From Sphingopyxis sp. USTB-05 (lineage in GTDB: Bacteria; Pseudomonadota; Alphaproteobacteria; Sphingomonadales; Sphingomonadaceae), in contig NZ_CP084712.1 in assembly GCF_023822045.1 (NCBI RefSeq), forward strand, positions 3,286,001 through 3,350,000: a DNA stretch of 64,000 nt, read 5' to 3'. The notes beneath the pieces are model-generated. The model did no database searches and was not told the DNA's origin. It saw only the letters and a list, made by a program, of their open reading frames with translations. The position numbers were made by a program, and so were the translations under genes. The number at the start of each line of letters is the position of its first letter. Within the stretch, counting starts at the first letter, position 1. This document shows positions 1 through 7,814 of the stretch, piece after piece.

Positions 1-194
1 CAATATGTATGCCAGCCGGGCGCGATGTCCTGTCGGACGGCGACGATCGCCGTCGACCCGGGGGCCGCCCATTGGTGCATCGGGGCGAGCGAGACTTCGA
101 CATTCGGCGAAAACATCGTCTGCGCCGAGCTTGTCGCCGCGCCGGTTACCGCGATGAGCAATGCAAACAGGATAAGGCGGAACGAAGCGATCAT
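1..194 (-). CDS. DsbD-like thiol:disulfide interchange protein, N-terminal fragment
   Basis: The minus strand reads from an ATG at 194 off the left edge, giving 64 residues with no stop. Residues 1-25 form a signal peptide (basic start, hydrophobic core, ending SSAQT). The mature part contains HQWAAPGSTATIAV and PGWHTYW, which resembles the periplasmic alpha domain of DsbD/ScsB proteins, where a GWH-YW motif is typical. Those proteins pass electrons from the cytoplasm across the inner membrane to periplasmic disulfides. Only the first tenth of the protein is present, so the membrane and thioredoxin parts are unseen. The family is likely, the exact member is not certain. Confidence 0.6.
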   Translation of the reverse strand, partial: MIASFRLILFALLIAVTGAATSSAQTMFSPNVEVSLAPMHQWAAPGSTAIVAVRQDIAPGWHTY

Positions 195-356
195 GGACAG
201 ACCCGTCGAAAAATTTCGGACGCGACACGCCGGTCTGCCGCGCGGGGGAAAGGAGCATCACGATTTTGTCGCAACATTATGGCAGAGGCAAATCTATCCG
301 CGCTGCCGCCACCAAAGCCGTCGCCAGGCCAGCCCGAACCAGCTTGATCAGCAATA

Positions 357-433
357 TGGCGCGCCCGGCAGGATTCGAACCTGCGACCACCCGCTTAGAA
401 GGCGGGTGCTCTATCCAGCTGAGCTACGGGCGC
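357..433 (-). tRNA. tRNA-Arg(TCT)
   Basis: On the minus strand the 7-bp acceptor stem GCGCCCG/CGGGCGC, a D arm (GCTCAGCTGGATAGAGC), an anticodon stem with loop CTTCTAA, and a T arm with GGTTCGAATCC all fold. The anticodon is TCT, which reads AGA/AGG. The CCA end is encoded in the DNA (357-359). The gene sits between two divergent protein genes. Confidence 0.97.
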
Positions 434-504
434 GTGCACGAGGCTGTGGGCAGCGCGAATAGCGCGGTTTGCGTATGCTGCAAAGCACGTTAAGCAGCGG
501 CTGC

Positions 505-1254
505 ATGTCTGACTCTCCTTCCCTGACGAACAAGCCGGTCGCGGTCAGCGCCGCCAGCGTGCGTCACTTCCGCTATTACGACCTTTTGATGGCGGCGTTC
601 GTCGCAATACTGTTGTTGTCGAACATCATCGGAGCGTCAAAACCCAGCTACGTTACGCTGCCGGACGGCACGCAATGGGCGTTCGGTGCCGGGGTCCTGT
701 TCTTTCCGATCAGCTATATCATCGGCGACGTGCTGACCGAGGTCTATGGCTATGCCCGCGCCCGGCGTGTCATCTGGACGGGGTTCGCCGCGCTCGCCTT
801 CATGGCGTTCATGGCATGGATCGTCGTAGCATTGCCGCCCGCCGACGGCTGGCCCGGACAGGCGAGCTACGAGTTCGTCTTCGGCAATAGCTGGCGCATC
901 GTCATCGCGTCGATGACGGCCTTTTGCGTGGGCGAATTTGCAAACTCCTATGTGCTGGCACGAATGAAACTATGGACCGGCGGCAAGCAATTATGGGCGC
1001 GGACGATCGGGTCTACAATTGTCGGTCAGGGTCTCGACAGCCTGATTTTCTATCCGCTCGCCTTTTACGGCCTGGCCGGCTGGCCGCCCGAGCAGCTTTA
1101 CGAAGTCGTCCTGTCGCAATGGCTGATCAAGACCGCGTGGGAAGCCGCACTGACGCCCGCAACCTATGTGGTCGTGGGCGCGTTGAAGCGGCGCGAAGGT
1201 GTCGATGTGTTCGACGAAGGCACCGATTTCAACCCGTTCGGCGCCAAGGTTTGA
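505..1254 (+). CDS. yhhQ: Queuosine precursor transporter (YhhQ/VUT family)
   Basis: A 249-residue inner-membrane protein with about six hydrophobic segments. It matches the YhhQ (DUF165, VUT) family, with the characteristic LLSNIIGAS segment near residue 40, PISYIIGDVLTEVYGY near residue 75, and a late GQGLDSLIFYP segment. Family members import queuine or preQ0/preQ1 for queuosine tRNA modification. The ATG at 505 was preferred because the family begins shortly before the first helix; an upstream in-frame start at 469 adds 12 unconvincing residues. Neither start has a clear ribosome site. The next gene begins 4 bases after the stop. Confidence 0.85.
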   Translation: MSDSPSLTNKPVAVSAASVRHFRYYDLLMAAFVAILLLSNIIGASKPSYVTLPDGTQWAFGAGVLFFPISYIIGDVLTEVYGYARARRVIWTGFAALAFMAFMAWIVVALPPADGWPGQASYEFVFGNSWRIVIASMTAFCVGEFANSYVLARMKLWTGGKQLWARTIGSTIVGQGLDSLIFYPLAFYGLAGWPPEQLYEVVLSQWLIKTAWEAALTPATYVVVGALKRREGVDVFDEGTDFNPFGAKV

Positions 1255-1258
1255 TCCC

Positions 1259-1654
1259 ATGACTCTCATCGAAATCGCCTCGCTGTTCGAGGCGCGAAAA
1301 GGCTCGGTCATCGACGCTACCGGGCTCGATAAGGACGCGCTGCATATCTATTTCGGGTTGGCGTTGTTCCTCACCATCCGGCTCGTGTGGCGCTGGCGTG
1401 GCGGCTGGATCGTTGCCTGGCTCGCGGTAATTGCGATGGCCTGCGGCGGCGAATGGCTGGACATGACGGCCGAAGTCGGACGATCGGCAATCCAGCCCGA
1501 CCCCGCGCATTGGCACGACATCTGGAACACGGCCTTCTGGCCTACTGTCCTGCTAATCGTCGGTCGCTGGCTTCAACCTAAAGCAAAAGTCCCGGCCGCC
1601 GCGCCGGAACCCACCTCAGGCGAGGACGCCGAGCGCCGCTTCGAACAGGCGTAG
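1259..1654 (+). CDS. Small integral membrane protein, unknown function
   Basis: 131 residues with three hydrophobic stretches, roughly 30-46, 49-65 and 92-108, and a proline/alanine-rich tail. I do not recognise the family. It starts 4 bases after the queuosine-precursor transporter stop, so the two are probably cotranscribed. Its last 39 bases overlap the 3' end of purQ on the other strand, a convergent overlap. A role in queuosine uptake is possible from position alone. Confidence 0.6.
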   Translation: MTLIEIASLFEARKGSVIDATGLDKDALHIYFGLALFLTIRLVWRWRGGWIVAWLAVIAMACGGEWLDMTAEVGRSAIQPDPAHWHDIWNTAFWPTVLLIVGRWLQPKAKVPAAAPEPTSGEDAERRFEQA

Positions 1655-2281
1655 TCCGTCGGTGCCGCCATGCGCGCGATCGATCGCGCGCTCGGGGTGC
1701 GGCATCATACCGAGCACATTGCCGGCGTCATTGAGCACGCCCGCGATATCGCGCGCCGATCCATTGACACTGTCGGCGTAGCGGAAGGCGACGCGCCCCT
1801 CACCCTCGATCCGGTCGAGCGTGCCTGCGTCCGCGAAATAATTGCCGTCATGATGTGCGACGGGAATGTTGATTTCTTCGCCCGCGTTATAGCTCGCGGT
1901 GAACAGCGACTGGCTGTTCTCGACCTTCAACGGTACGGTACGGCACACGAAGTTGAGGCCGGCATTGCGCATCAATGCGCCGGGCAGCAACTGCGCTTCG
2001 GTCAACACCTGAAAGCCGTTGCACACGCCGAGCACGGGAACGCCGCGGCCCGCGGTGTCCGAGACCGCGCGCAGGATCGGCGACCGCGCGGCCATCGCGC
2101 CCGAACGGAGATAATCGCCATAGGAAAAGCCGCCCGGCAGCGCGATGAAGTCGATGCCATCCGGCAGTTCGGTCTCGCGATGCCACACCATCGCGGGGGC
2201 GCGGCCGGTCACCTGCTCCAGCGCAACGGCCATGTCGCGATCGCAGTTGGAACCCGGAAAGACAATAACGGCGGTCTTCAT
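1616..2281 (-). CDS. purQ: Phosphoribosylformylglycinamidine synthase, glutaminase subunit PurQ
   Basis: 221 residues, the normal length for PurQ. It supplies ammonia from glutamine to PurL, the step that makes FGAM in purine synthesis. The class I amidotransferase triad is visible: nucleophile Cys87 in LGVCNGFQ, and His195 and Glu197 in MMPHPERA. The N-terminus [12 protein letters not shown] is typical. purS lies 14 bases upstream on the same strand, so a purS-purQ transcript is likely; purL is not in the window. The open frame continues 24 codons upstream but the family start is at 2281. Confidence 0.97.
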   Translation of the reverse strand: MKTAVIVFPGSNCDRDMAVALEQVTGRAPAMVWHRETELPDGIDFIALPGGFSYGDYLRSGAMAARSPILRAVSDTAGRGVPVLGVCNGFQVLTEAQLLPGALMRNAGLNFVCRTVPLKVENSQSLFTASYNAGEEINIPVAHHDGNYFADAGTLDRIEGEGRVAFRYADSVNGSARDIAGVLNDAGNVLGMMPHPERAIDRAHGGTDGLRLFEAALGVLA

Positions 2282-2295
2282 GGCTTGGGCTCCTG

Positions 2296-2526
2296 TTACG
2301 GGCGTTCGATACGGTAGTTTTCGATCACCGTGTTGGCGAGCAGCTTGGCGCACATCGCGTCAAGGTCGGCATCGCTCGTGCCGTCGGCGACGTCGAGTTC
2401 GATGAAGCGGCCCGCACGGACATCGGCAACGCCGCCGAAACCAAGCCCCTCAAGCGCATGATGGATCGCCTTGCCCTGCGGGTCGAGCACCCCTGGCTTG
2501 AGCGTCACATAGACATTCACTTTCAT
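2296..2526 (-). CDS. purS: Phosphoribosylformylglycinamidine synthase subunit PurS
   Basis: 76 residues, typical for PurS, the small bridging subunit of the PurL-PurQ-PurS complex. The opening [17 protein letters not shown] and the [13 protein letters not shown] segment are family hallmarks, and the end ([10 protein letters not shown]) also fits. It is first in the purS-purQ pair and is divergent from bfd across about 190 bases. Confidence 0.95.
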   Translation of the reverse strand: MKVNVYVTLKPGVLDPQGKAIHHALEGLGFGGVADVRAGRFIELDVADGTSDADLDAMCAKLLANTVIENYRIERP

Positions 2527-2641
2527 GGGGGCGGACCTTTGCTTTGACGGGCGGAGAATATGCGCGCGCCTATGCCCGCGAATCACTTCGGGGGCAAGGG
2601 CCGGAGGACCGGCCGATCGCTGAAAAATGCCGTTGTTCGGA

Positions 2642-2718
2642 TTGCGAACCAGTCGCATCTTTCCTGTTGCGAATCCCTCGCACTATCCCTAAATCAGCAT
2701 TGTTGAGAAGGATTCGCA
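2642..2718. promoter_or_regulatory. Cluster of Fur-like iron boxes before bfd
   Basis: Three related 18-base elements occur between purS and bfd. Two read forward: TTGCGAACCAGTCGCATC at 2642 and TTGCGAATCCCTCGCACT at 2667. One reads on the minus strand, TGCGAATCCTTCTCAACA at 2718-2701. The last matches the box at 3563 (TTGCGAATAATTCTCAATAGCA) closely, covers the bfd Shine-Dalgarno (AGAAGGA, 2705-2711) and stops just before its ATG. The Fur assignment is inference from similarity to alphaproteobacterial iron boxes and from the gene context; the 2642 copy is the weakest. Confidence 0.5.
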
Positions 2719-2719
2719 C

Positions 2720-2893
2720 ATGGTCGTCTGTGTCTGCAACGCAATAAGGGAAAGCCAGCTGCGTGATGTCGCGCGCGATGGCCAATTGCGGTGCGCCAAG
2801 GCCGCCTATGCGCAATTGGGTCGCAAACCCAAGTGCGGCCAGTGCCTGCCTTTCGCTCGCAATATCATCAGCGACGTCGCCGCGACCGCCTGA
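2720..2893 (+). CDS. bfd: Bacterioferritin-associated ferredoxin
   Basis: A 57-residue (2Fe-2S) protein. Cys4 and Cys6 (VCVCN) with Cys39 and Cys42 (KCGQC) give the C-X-C...C-X2-C cluster pattern of Bfd. Bfd binds bacterioferritin and passes electrons in, so that stored ferric iron is released. bfr lies 100 bases downstream on the same strand, the classic pairing. The start at 2720 has a strong AGAAGGA ribosome site inside a Fur-like box, so repression when iron is plentiful would fit. Confidence 0.93.
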   Translation: MVVCVCNAIRESQLRDVARDGQLRCAKAAYAQLGRKPKCGQCLPFARNIISDVAATA

Positions 2894-2922
2894 TTTTTCT
2901 TGGTTTTCCGCCATTTTTGACC

Positions 2923-2952
2923 TTGGCCTGAAGGGGCTGGGGCGCGTATAAT
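2923..2952 (+). promoter_or_regulatory. Sigma-70-type promoter of bfr
   Basis: TTGGCC at 2923-2928 and a perfect TATAAT at 2947-2952 are separated by 18 bases, 42 bases before the bfr start. No iron box overlaps it, so bfr may be expressed separately from bfd. Confidence 0.6.
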
Positions 2953-2994
2953 GCGCCCACTCCATTCCAAGACAAAAATGACAGGACAGACACC

Positions 2995-3477
2995 ATGAAG
3001 GGCGACGAAAAGGTCATCGATTTTCTGAACGAGGCGCTCAAGAACGAGCTGACCGCGATCAACCAATATTGGCTGCATTATCGAATGCTCGACAATTGGG
3101 GCGTGGCGAAGCTCGCAGCGTTCGAACGCGAAGAATCGATCGACGAGATGAAGCACGCCGACAAGCTGGCCGACCGCATCCTCTTCCTCGGCGGCCTTCC
3201 CAATTTCCAGATGCTCGGGCGCCTCCGCGTCGGCGAGACGGTCGAAGAGATTTTGAAGGCCGACCTCGCGCTCGAAGAAGAAGCGCTCCCGCTGCTTAAG
3301 GATGCAATCGCGCATTCGGAAAGCGTACGCGACTATGTCAGCCGCGACCTGTTCGCCGACATTCTCGAAAGCGAAGAGCATCATGTCGACGAACTGGAAA
3401 AGCAGTTCGAGATGATCGAACGCATGGGTATCGCAAATTATATCCAGCTCCAGTCGAAGCCGGTGAGCGACGACTGA
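2995..3477 (+). CDS. bfr: Bacterioferritin
   Basis: 160 residues, the normal size for the 24-subunit haem-containing iron-storage shell. The dinuclear ferroxidase ligands are all at their standard numbers: Glu18, Glu51, His54, Glu94, Glu127 and His130, with Tyr25 nearby. Met52, the haem axial ligand, is also present. So this should be an active ferroxidase subunit. It is preceded by its own TATAAT promoter and by bfd, and followed by a strong terminator. Confidence 0.98.
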   Translation: MKGDEKVIDFLNEALKNELTAINQYWLHYRMLDNWGVAKLAAFEREESIDEMKHADKLADRILFLGGLPNFQMLGRLRVGETVEEILKADLALEEEALPLLKDAIAHSESVRDYVSRDLFADILESEEHHVDELEKQFEMIERMGIANYIQLQSKPVSDD

Positions 3478-3524
3478 GTGATTCGGCGACGGAAAGGGCA
3501 TGTCCACACCCTAAGTCGTTGAGA

Positions 3525-3553
3525 AAAGAGGCGCTTTCGGGCGCCTCTTTTTT
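3525..3553 (+). terminator. Rho-independent terminator of bfr
   Basis: A perfect 10-bp stem AAAGAGGCGC/GCGCCTCTTT with a 6-base loop ends in a run of six T, 48 bases after the bfr stop. Confidence 0.9.
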
Positions 3554-3562
3554 CGCTTGTAT

Positions 3563-3584
3563 TTGCGAATAATTCTCAATAGCA
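3563..3584. promoter_or_regulatory. Fur-like iron box upstream of an unknown gene
   Basis: TTGCGAATAATTCTCAATAG followed by CA has the TGC...GCA ends and AT-rich core of alphaproteobacterial iron boxes. It lies right after the bfr terminator and 116 bases before the gene at 3700. The regulator that binds it is inferred. Confidence 0.55.
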
Positions 3585-3603
3585 AGGTGCGGCAGTCCCC
3601 TCC

Positions 3604-3655
3604 TGCCGGCCGCTGCAACTTAAAGCTGCGCTTTAAAGCGGCCGGCATCTTTTTA
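3604..3655 (+). terminator. Long hairpin with T-run (attenuator or small-RNA end)
   Basis: An 11-bp perfect outer stem TGCCGGCCGCT (3604-3614) with AGCGGCCGGCA (3637-3647), an inner 7-bp stem TTAAAGC/GCTTTAA, then TCTTTTT. It has the form of an intrinsic terminator but lies between an iron box and the start of the next gene, where a terminator would block that gene's leader. Confidence 0.65.
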
Positions 3656-3699
3656 AAAACGGGACGGACGGACTGCATGGGCCGGGAGAAACGAACCTC

Positions 3700-4119
3700 A
3701 TGCAAAGCAGCGAGCTGATCCGCCAATTGTCCGAACAGCCGCTGGTGCGCGATTTGACCGTCGAAGCAGCGCAGGCTGTGCTCGCCCTCAGATACTGCAT
3801 TCTATGCCGCCGCAGCGAACGCGACCCGATGCCCGAACTCGAACGGCGATGGGGCAATATCCTCGCCGCGCGCCGCTATCGCCTTGTGGTCGAAGCGATC
3901 GGCCATGTCTGGCCCGAACCCTTTGCGGTCGCCCCGCCCTGCTGCCCGCGCGTCAGTTTCGACGAAGCGCTGCTCGCCGCAATCGTCGGCGCTGCCTCGC
4001 GCAGCGACCGCGTTCAATTCGACTGGCTGACCGCCGAGATGCTCGGCAGCGACGCGCGGGAGATGCTGTTCGTCGCACTCGAGAATTTCATCCGCGCCCG
4101 CGCCCCGGGGCGAGTGTAG
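3700..4119 (+). CDS. Unknown cysteine-containing protein under a putative iron box
   Basis: 139 residues, mostly helical by composition, soluble, without a signal peptide. Cysteines occur as CILC (residues 33-36) and as an adjacent pair in PPCCPR (residues 85-86), an arrangement that could bind metal or a cluster. I do not recognise the family. A GGGAGAAA ribosome site precedes the ATG. The upstream region carries a Fur-like box and a terminator-like hairpin, and the neighbours are bfd and bfr, so a role in iron handling is a reasonable inference only. Confidence 0.7.
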   Translation: MQSSELIRQLSEQPLVRDLTVEAAQAVLALRYCILCRRSERDPMPELERRWGNILAARRYRLVVEAIGHVWPEPFAVAPPCCPRVSFDEALLAAIVGAASRSDRVQFDWLTAEMLGSDAREMLFVALENFIRARAPGRV

Positions 4120-4155
4120 CGTCCGTTGTGGGGTGGTGAGCTGACATCCCATTTT

Positions 4156-4247
4156 CGTCACCCCGGACTTGATCCGGGGTCCCGCTTGAGGTCCAAGCCG
4201 GTCGATGCGCAAGAAAAGCGGGATCCCGGGTCAAGCCCGGGATGACG
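4156..4247. repeat. Palindromic repeat, family 1 (paired)
   Basis: Two palindromes face each other: CACCCCGGACTTGATCCGGG and CCCGGGTCAAGCCCGGGATG, each with CCCGCTT/AAGCGGG inner arms. Near-identical copies are at 32469, 32721, 50826 and 61289, and a half copy at 27297. It is a REP-like intergenic element between convergent genes. Confidence 0.85.
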
Positions 4248-4291
4248 ATAGGGAGAGGGCCGCAATCGGCCGAAAACTGCCCCTTCGCTGC

Positions 4292-4864
4292 CTAATCGCT
4301 CGCGACCGGCTCTACGTCCAGGAAACCCTGCTCGCACACCGGGCTGTCATCTCCGGCGAGGCAGTCCGACCAGCGATATAATTTCTCGATGCGAATGGTT
4401 GGACCGTCGGACCCGCCGCCGCCCATGCCGATAAATTGCTTGCCTATGACCTCCCCGATGATCGTGACATTGCTGTGCGCATTTATCAGGTCGGCATCAT
4501 AGACGCCCGGTCCACAGGCGACGAAGGTCTGGTAGGTCGGTTCGGGTGTCCAGCGCGGCTCACCATAATCGCCGCTCCGCGCGAAGAGGATCGTCAGGCA
4601 AGGTCCGTCGATGGCATAGACGCCGCCCGCCCAGCGCACGCGCTTGCCGATATGCTGTTCGCCCAGCGCGTCGTCGGGCGTCAGCGGGGCAACCTCGGCC
4701 GTCCGCAAGGCTTCGATCTGCCGCAGGAGTTCGGCTTGTCCATCCACTTCCTTGGGTTCGGACGGCCGGGTCCAGGCGGCGGTGGCGCCCAGCGCAAGCA
4801 ACGCGAAAAGCGCAGCCGCCCCGATGGCGCGGGAACCGACAGGATTTCTCTTCGACCACAACAC
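4292..4864 (-). CDS. Secreted or membrane-anchored protein of unknown function
   Basis: 190 residues. A positively charged start and a hydrophobic segment (about 14-31) form a signal peptide or anchor. The mature part has GKRVRWAGGVYAI and later NVTIIGEVIGKQF, ending RIEKLYRW, faintly like the OB-type fold of Slp lipoproteins; this is a weak resemblance. Three or four cysteines suggest disulfides. It starts 13 bases after the M16 peptidase stop on the same strand, so the two are likely cotranscribed. Confidence 0.65.
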   Translation of the reverse strand: MLWSKRNPVGSRAIGAAALFALLALGATAAWTRPSEPKEVDGQAELLRQIEALRTAEVAPLTPDDALGEQHIGKRVRWAGGVYAIDGPCLTILFARSGDYGEPRWTPEPTYQTFVACGPGVYDADLINAHSNVTIIGEVIGKQFIGMGGGGSDGPTIRIEKLYRWSDCLAGDDSPVCEQGFLDVEPVASD

Positions 4865-4877
4865 GGCTCGCAGCCTG

Positions 4878-7772
4878 TTATTTGCCCGCCTTGTCGCTAA
4901 CCGCCTTGATCACCAGCGCCTTGTCATCGACCAGATAGCGCTTCGCGAGAGCCTGCAACTCAGCCGGCGTCGCCGCCTCGACCTCGCCGATCCCCTTACG
5001 GCTGCGGTCGAGGCGATCGGCGTGGCTTGCCGCTTCCGAAACATAGTTCAGCCAATAGCTGTTCTCACGCCGCGATTTGACCATCGCTTCGAGCAACGGC
5101 TTACGCGCACGATCGAGCAGGTCGGCGTCGACGGGTTTGTCGCGCAATTCCTTGGCGATGGCGAAGATCGCGGCGCGCGTTGTCGCGAGATCCTTGTAGT
5201 CGACGTTGCTCGCAGCGAAAAGATGGCCATAGCCCGGAAACTCGTCCGACAAGCTTGCCGCCGCTCCGGGGCTGTAGCTTTCACCTAGCTTTTCGCGCAA
5301 TTCTTCGGTCAGCATTAGCTGCATCACGCGCGACAACAGGGTGAGCTGCATCGCTTCGGCCAGGTCGCTGTCGTCGCGCGCCGGCCAATATACGCGCAGT
5401 TCCGCTTGTTCGGCGGGCCCCTTGTGGATCAACGTGCGTTCGCTGCGGTCGGTCGCATATTGGCGAATACGGGCATCGGCGCGCGGATCGAAGGCCGCAC
5501 GCCGCTCAGGCAGCGCACCGAAGGTCGCGGCGATGGCGTCGATCGCCGACTGTTCGCCGATATCCCCGACGACGCCGATCTCGATCGCGCCATGCGCGAA
5601 GCTGTCGGCGACGACGGGCTTGAGCTGCGCCCAGTCGAGCGCCATCACCTTTTCGAGCGGCGGGGTCTGCGAGCGTGGGTCGTCATTGGCAAGAATGCCG
5701 CCGACATCGCGCCCTAGCACTGCCGCCGGCGTCGCGTCGTTCGCCGCATATTGCTGAGGCAGCACGCGGCGGATCAACGCGAGCCCGTCGGCGCGGTATC
5801 CGGGGTGCGTAAGATAGGCCGCCATCAGCTTGGCCTGCAGCGCGAAATCCTCGGGCGAGGTCAGCGCGCTACCGCCAAAGGCATCGGTGGAGTTGCCGAA
5901 GACCGGGCTGATCGTCTTGCCTGCAAGGATCGAGCGCAGATCGTCGAGGCTGTGCGCCTCGAGCCCGCCGAGCATCAGCGACCCCGCAAGCGACACCTTC
6001 GTCGGATCGTCTCGCGTCGCGAGCAGGTTACCGCCGTCGACGCGCAGCGACAGCATGACCTTGTCCTTCTGGAAATCGGTCGTCTTGATGTTGAGCATCA
6101 CATTATTGGCAAAGCGGATGCGGCGGATACCAAGATCCTCGACGCGTTCGTCGCTGACGATTTTGCCCGGGGTACCGAAACTATCGTAGGCAAAGGCAGC
6201 ATTCGCCGCCTCGGTCGGTGCAGCGACGGCAACCTTGGTCGATGCCCGCAAATCGGCGAGGATCGCGGCCGTGCCGCCCTCGATCGGCTTTTTCGCCGAG
6301 ACGCGCGCGAGCGGCGCACTCAGACCTTCCATTCGCTTGCGAAAAGCCGCGGTGACCGCTGCGGCGTTCAGCGAAGGCGCCGCCGCTTCGAACAATGCCT
6401 GCGACGTTTCCGGACGCACGAAGACGAAATCGCCCTCGGCCGCCGCGATCAGCGTATCGGCCAGGCCGTCGCTGCGCCGCGTCGTGACGCCCGCAACGGC
6501 ATTTTTGAACGCGGTGCGGCGGTTCGCGATCTGCTCGTCGACCTCGGCCTGTGTAAAGCCATGCTCGACCGCGCGACGCTGTTCCTGCTCGACGAGCGCG
6601 AGCGCCTCTTTCCACGCGCCTTCCTTGGCGACCGCGCCGATGGTGACTTGATCGAATTTCTTCCACCCTTCGGCGTCGCTGAAATAGCCGGTCAGGATCG
6701 GCGAATCCTCATTCAGCGCGATCTTTGCGAGCCGGCGGCTGATGATCGCCTCACCGACGTCCTCGGCAAGCTTGCGCGCACGCTTCGCTTTGGTGTCGGG
6801 CTCGTCCACCCAAGGCTTGAAGCTTGCGATCGTCACAGAATCCTGGATCGCGGGATCGACGAAATCGTCCGCCGCGGATGCCCGCTTATAGTCGACATTG
6901 CCGATATCCGGGTCGGCACCGGCGGGGCCGCGCCCTTTCCAATCGGCAAAGCGCGCCTTGATCTTCGCCTCCATCGCCGCAGGATCGAAATCGCCGACCA
7001 TCACCAACGTCGCGCGTTCGGGGCGGTAATAGCGCTCGTAAAGGTCACGGATACGCGATGCGGGCGCGGTCTTGATCACCTCCTCGGTCCCGACGGGGAT
7101 GCGGTTCGCAACCGTCATTCCCTTCATCTGGAAATCGAGCTGGTCGATCAGATTGCGCAGTTGATAGGTATCGCGCGCGCGCCGCTCGGACAGGATGATC
7201 CCGCGCTCGCGGTCGACCGCGGCGGGATCGATCGTCAGATTACCGCCCGTCTCGCGCATCAGCATCAGGCCCGTGTCGATCAGATCGTCCGATGCGTTGG
7301 GCAGGTCGAGCTTGTAGATCGTCTCATCGAAGCCGGTCGACGCATTGGTATCGGCGCCGAACGCCAGCCCTTTGCGTTCGAGCAGCTTGATCATCTCGCC
7401 CTCGGGCACGTTGGTCGATCCGTTGAACGCCATATGTTCGAGGAAGTGCGCGAGGCCGCGCTGGTCTTCGGCCTCTGCGAAGCTGCCGACCGCGAAGCGC
7501 ATGCGCAGCACGACGCTGTCCTTGGGCGTGCTGTTCTTCAGCAGCGCATATTTCATCCCGTTGGTCAGCACGCCGAAGATGATGTTCGGGTCGACCGGCA
7601 CGTCGCTCGCCGCGAAGTTCCACGCCTTGGCCGCCTCGCTCTGCGGATTGACCGCCGCCGATGCGGCAACCTTTACGGCCGCTTCTCTGGCCCAGGCCGG
7701 GGCGGTGCTGGCGATGAGGAAAACGAGGGGCGACAGCGCGGTCGAAGCACGCCGGACAAAGGACTTGGTCAT
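4878..7772 (-). CDS. M16 family zinc peptidase, periplasmic
   Basis: 964 residues with a signal peptide (1-28, cut near AWA-RE). The inverted zinc motif HXXEH is at His109-Glu112-His113 in GLAHFLEHMAFNGS. It has the layout of long PqqL-like M16 peptidases: an active N-terminal domain, its middle partner (GDFDPAAMEAKIKARF), and a second inactive pair. These enzymes degrade peptides in a clamshell chamber. The ATG at 7772 gives a proper signal peptide. It is followed by the small secreted protein at 4292-4864. Confidence 0.93.
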   Translation of the reverse strand: MTKSFVRRASTALSPLVFLIASTAPAWAREAAVKVAASAAVNPQSEAAKAWNFAASDVPVDPNIIFGVLTNGMKYALLKNSTPKDSVVLRMRFAVGSFAEAEDQRGLAHFLEHMAFNGSTNVPEGEMIKLLERKGLAFGADTNASTGFDETIYKLDLPNASDDLIDTGLMLMRETGGNLTIDPAAVDRERGIILSERRARDTYQLRNLIDQLDFQMKGMTVANRIPVGTEEVIKTAPASRIRDLYERYYRPERATLVMVGDFDPAAMEAKIKARFADWKGRGPAGADPDIGNVDYKRASAADDFVDPAIQDSVTIASFKPWVDEPDTKAKRARKLAEDVGEAIISRRLAKIALNEDSPILTGYFSDAEGWKKFDQVTIGAVAKEGAWKEALALVEQEQRRAVEHGFTQAEVDEQIANRRTAFKNAVAGVTTRRSDGLADTLIAAAEGDFVFVRPETSQALFEAAAPSLNAAAVTAAFRKRMEGLSAPLARVSAKKPIEGGTAAILADLRASTKVAVAAPTEAANAAFAYDSFGTPGKIVSDERVEDLGIRRIRFANNVMLNIKTTDFQKDKVMLSLRVDGGNLLATRDDPTKVSLAGSLMLGGLEAHSLDDLRSILAGKTISPVFGNSTDAFGGSALTSPEDFALQAKLMAAYLTHPGYRADGLALIRRVLPQQYAANDATPAAVLGRDVGGILANDDPRSQTPPLEKVMALDWAQLKPVVADSFAHGAIEIGVVGDIGEQSAIDAIAATFGALPERRAAFDPRADARIRQYATDRSERTLIHKGPAEQAELRVYWPARDDSDLAEAMQLTLLSRVMQLMLTEELREKLGESYSPGAAASLSDEFPGYGHLFAASNVDYKDLATTRAAIFAIAKELRDKPVDADLLDRARKPLLEAMVKSRRENSYWLNYVSEAASHADRLDRSRKGIGEVEAATPAELQALAKRYLVDDKALVIKAVSDKAGK

Positions 7773-7814
7773 TCGCCAGATGTGGCCACCGCCCTGCGGG
7801 CGGTCAAGCCAGTG

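Noticed and set aside
434..504. preQ1 riboswitch before the queuosine-precursor transporter
   Set aside because: The short leader lacks the conserved preQ1 aptamer sequences that I know, and no anti-Shine-Dalgarno pairing is evident.
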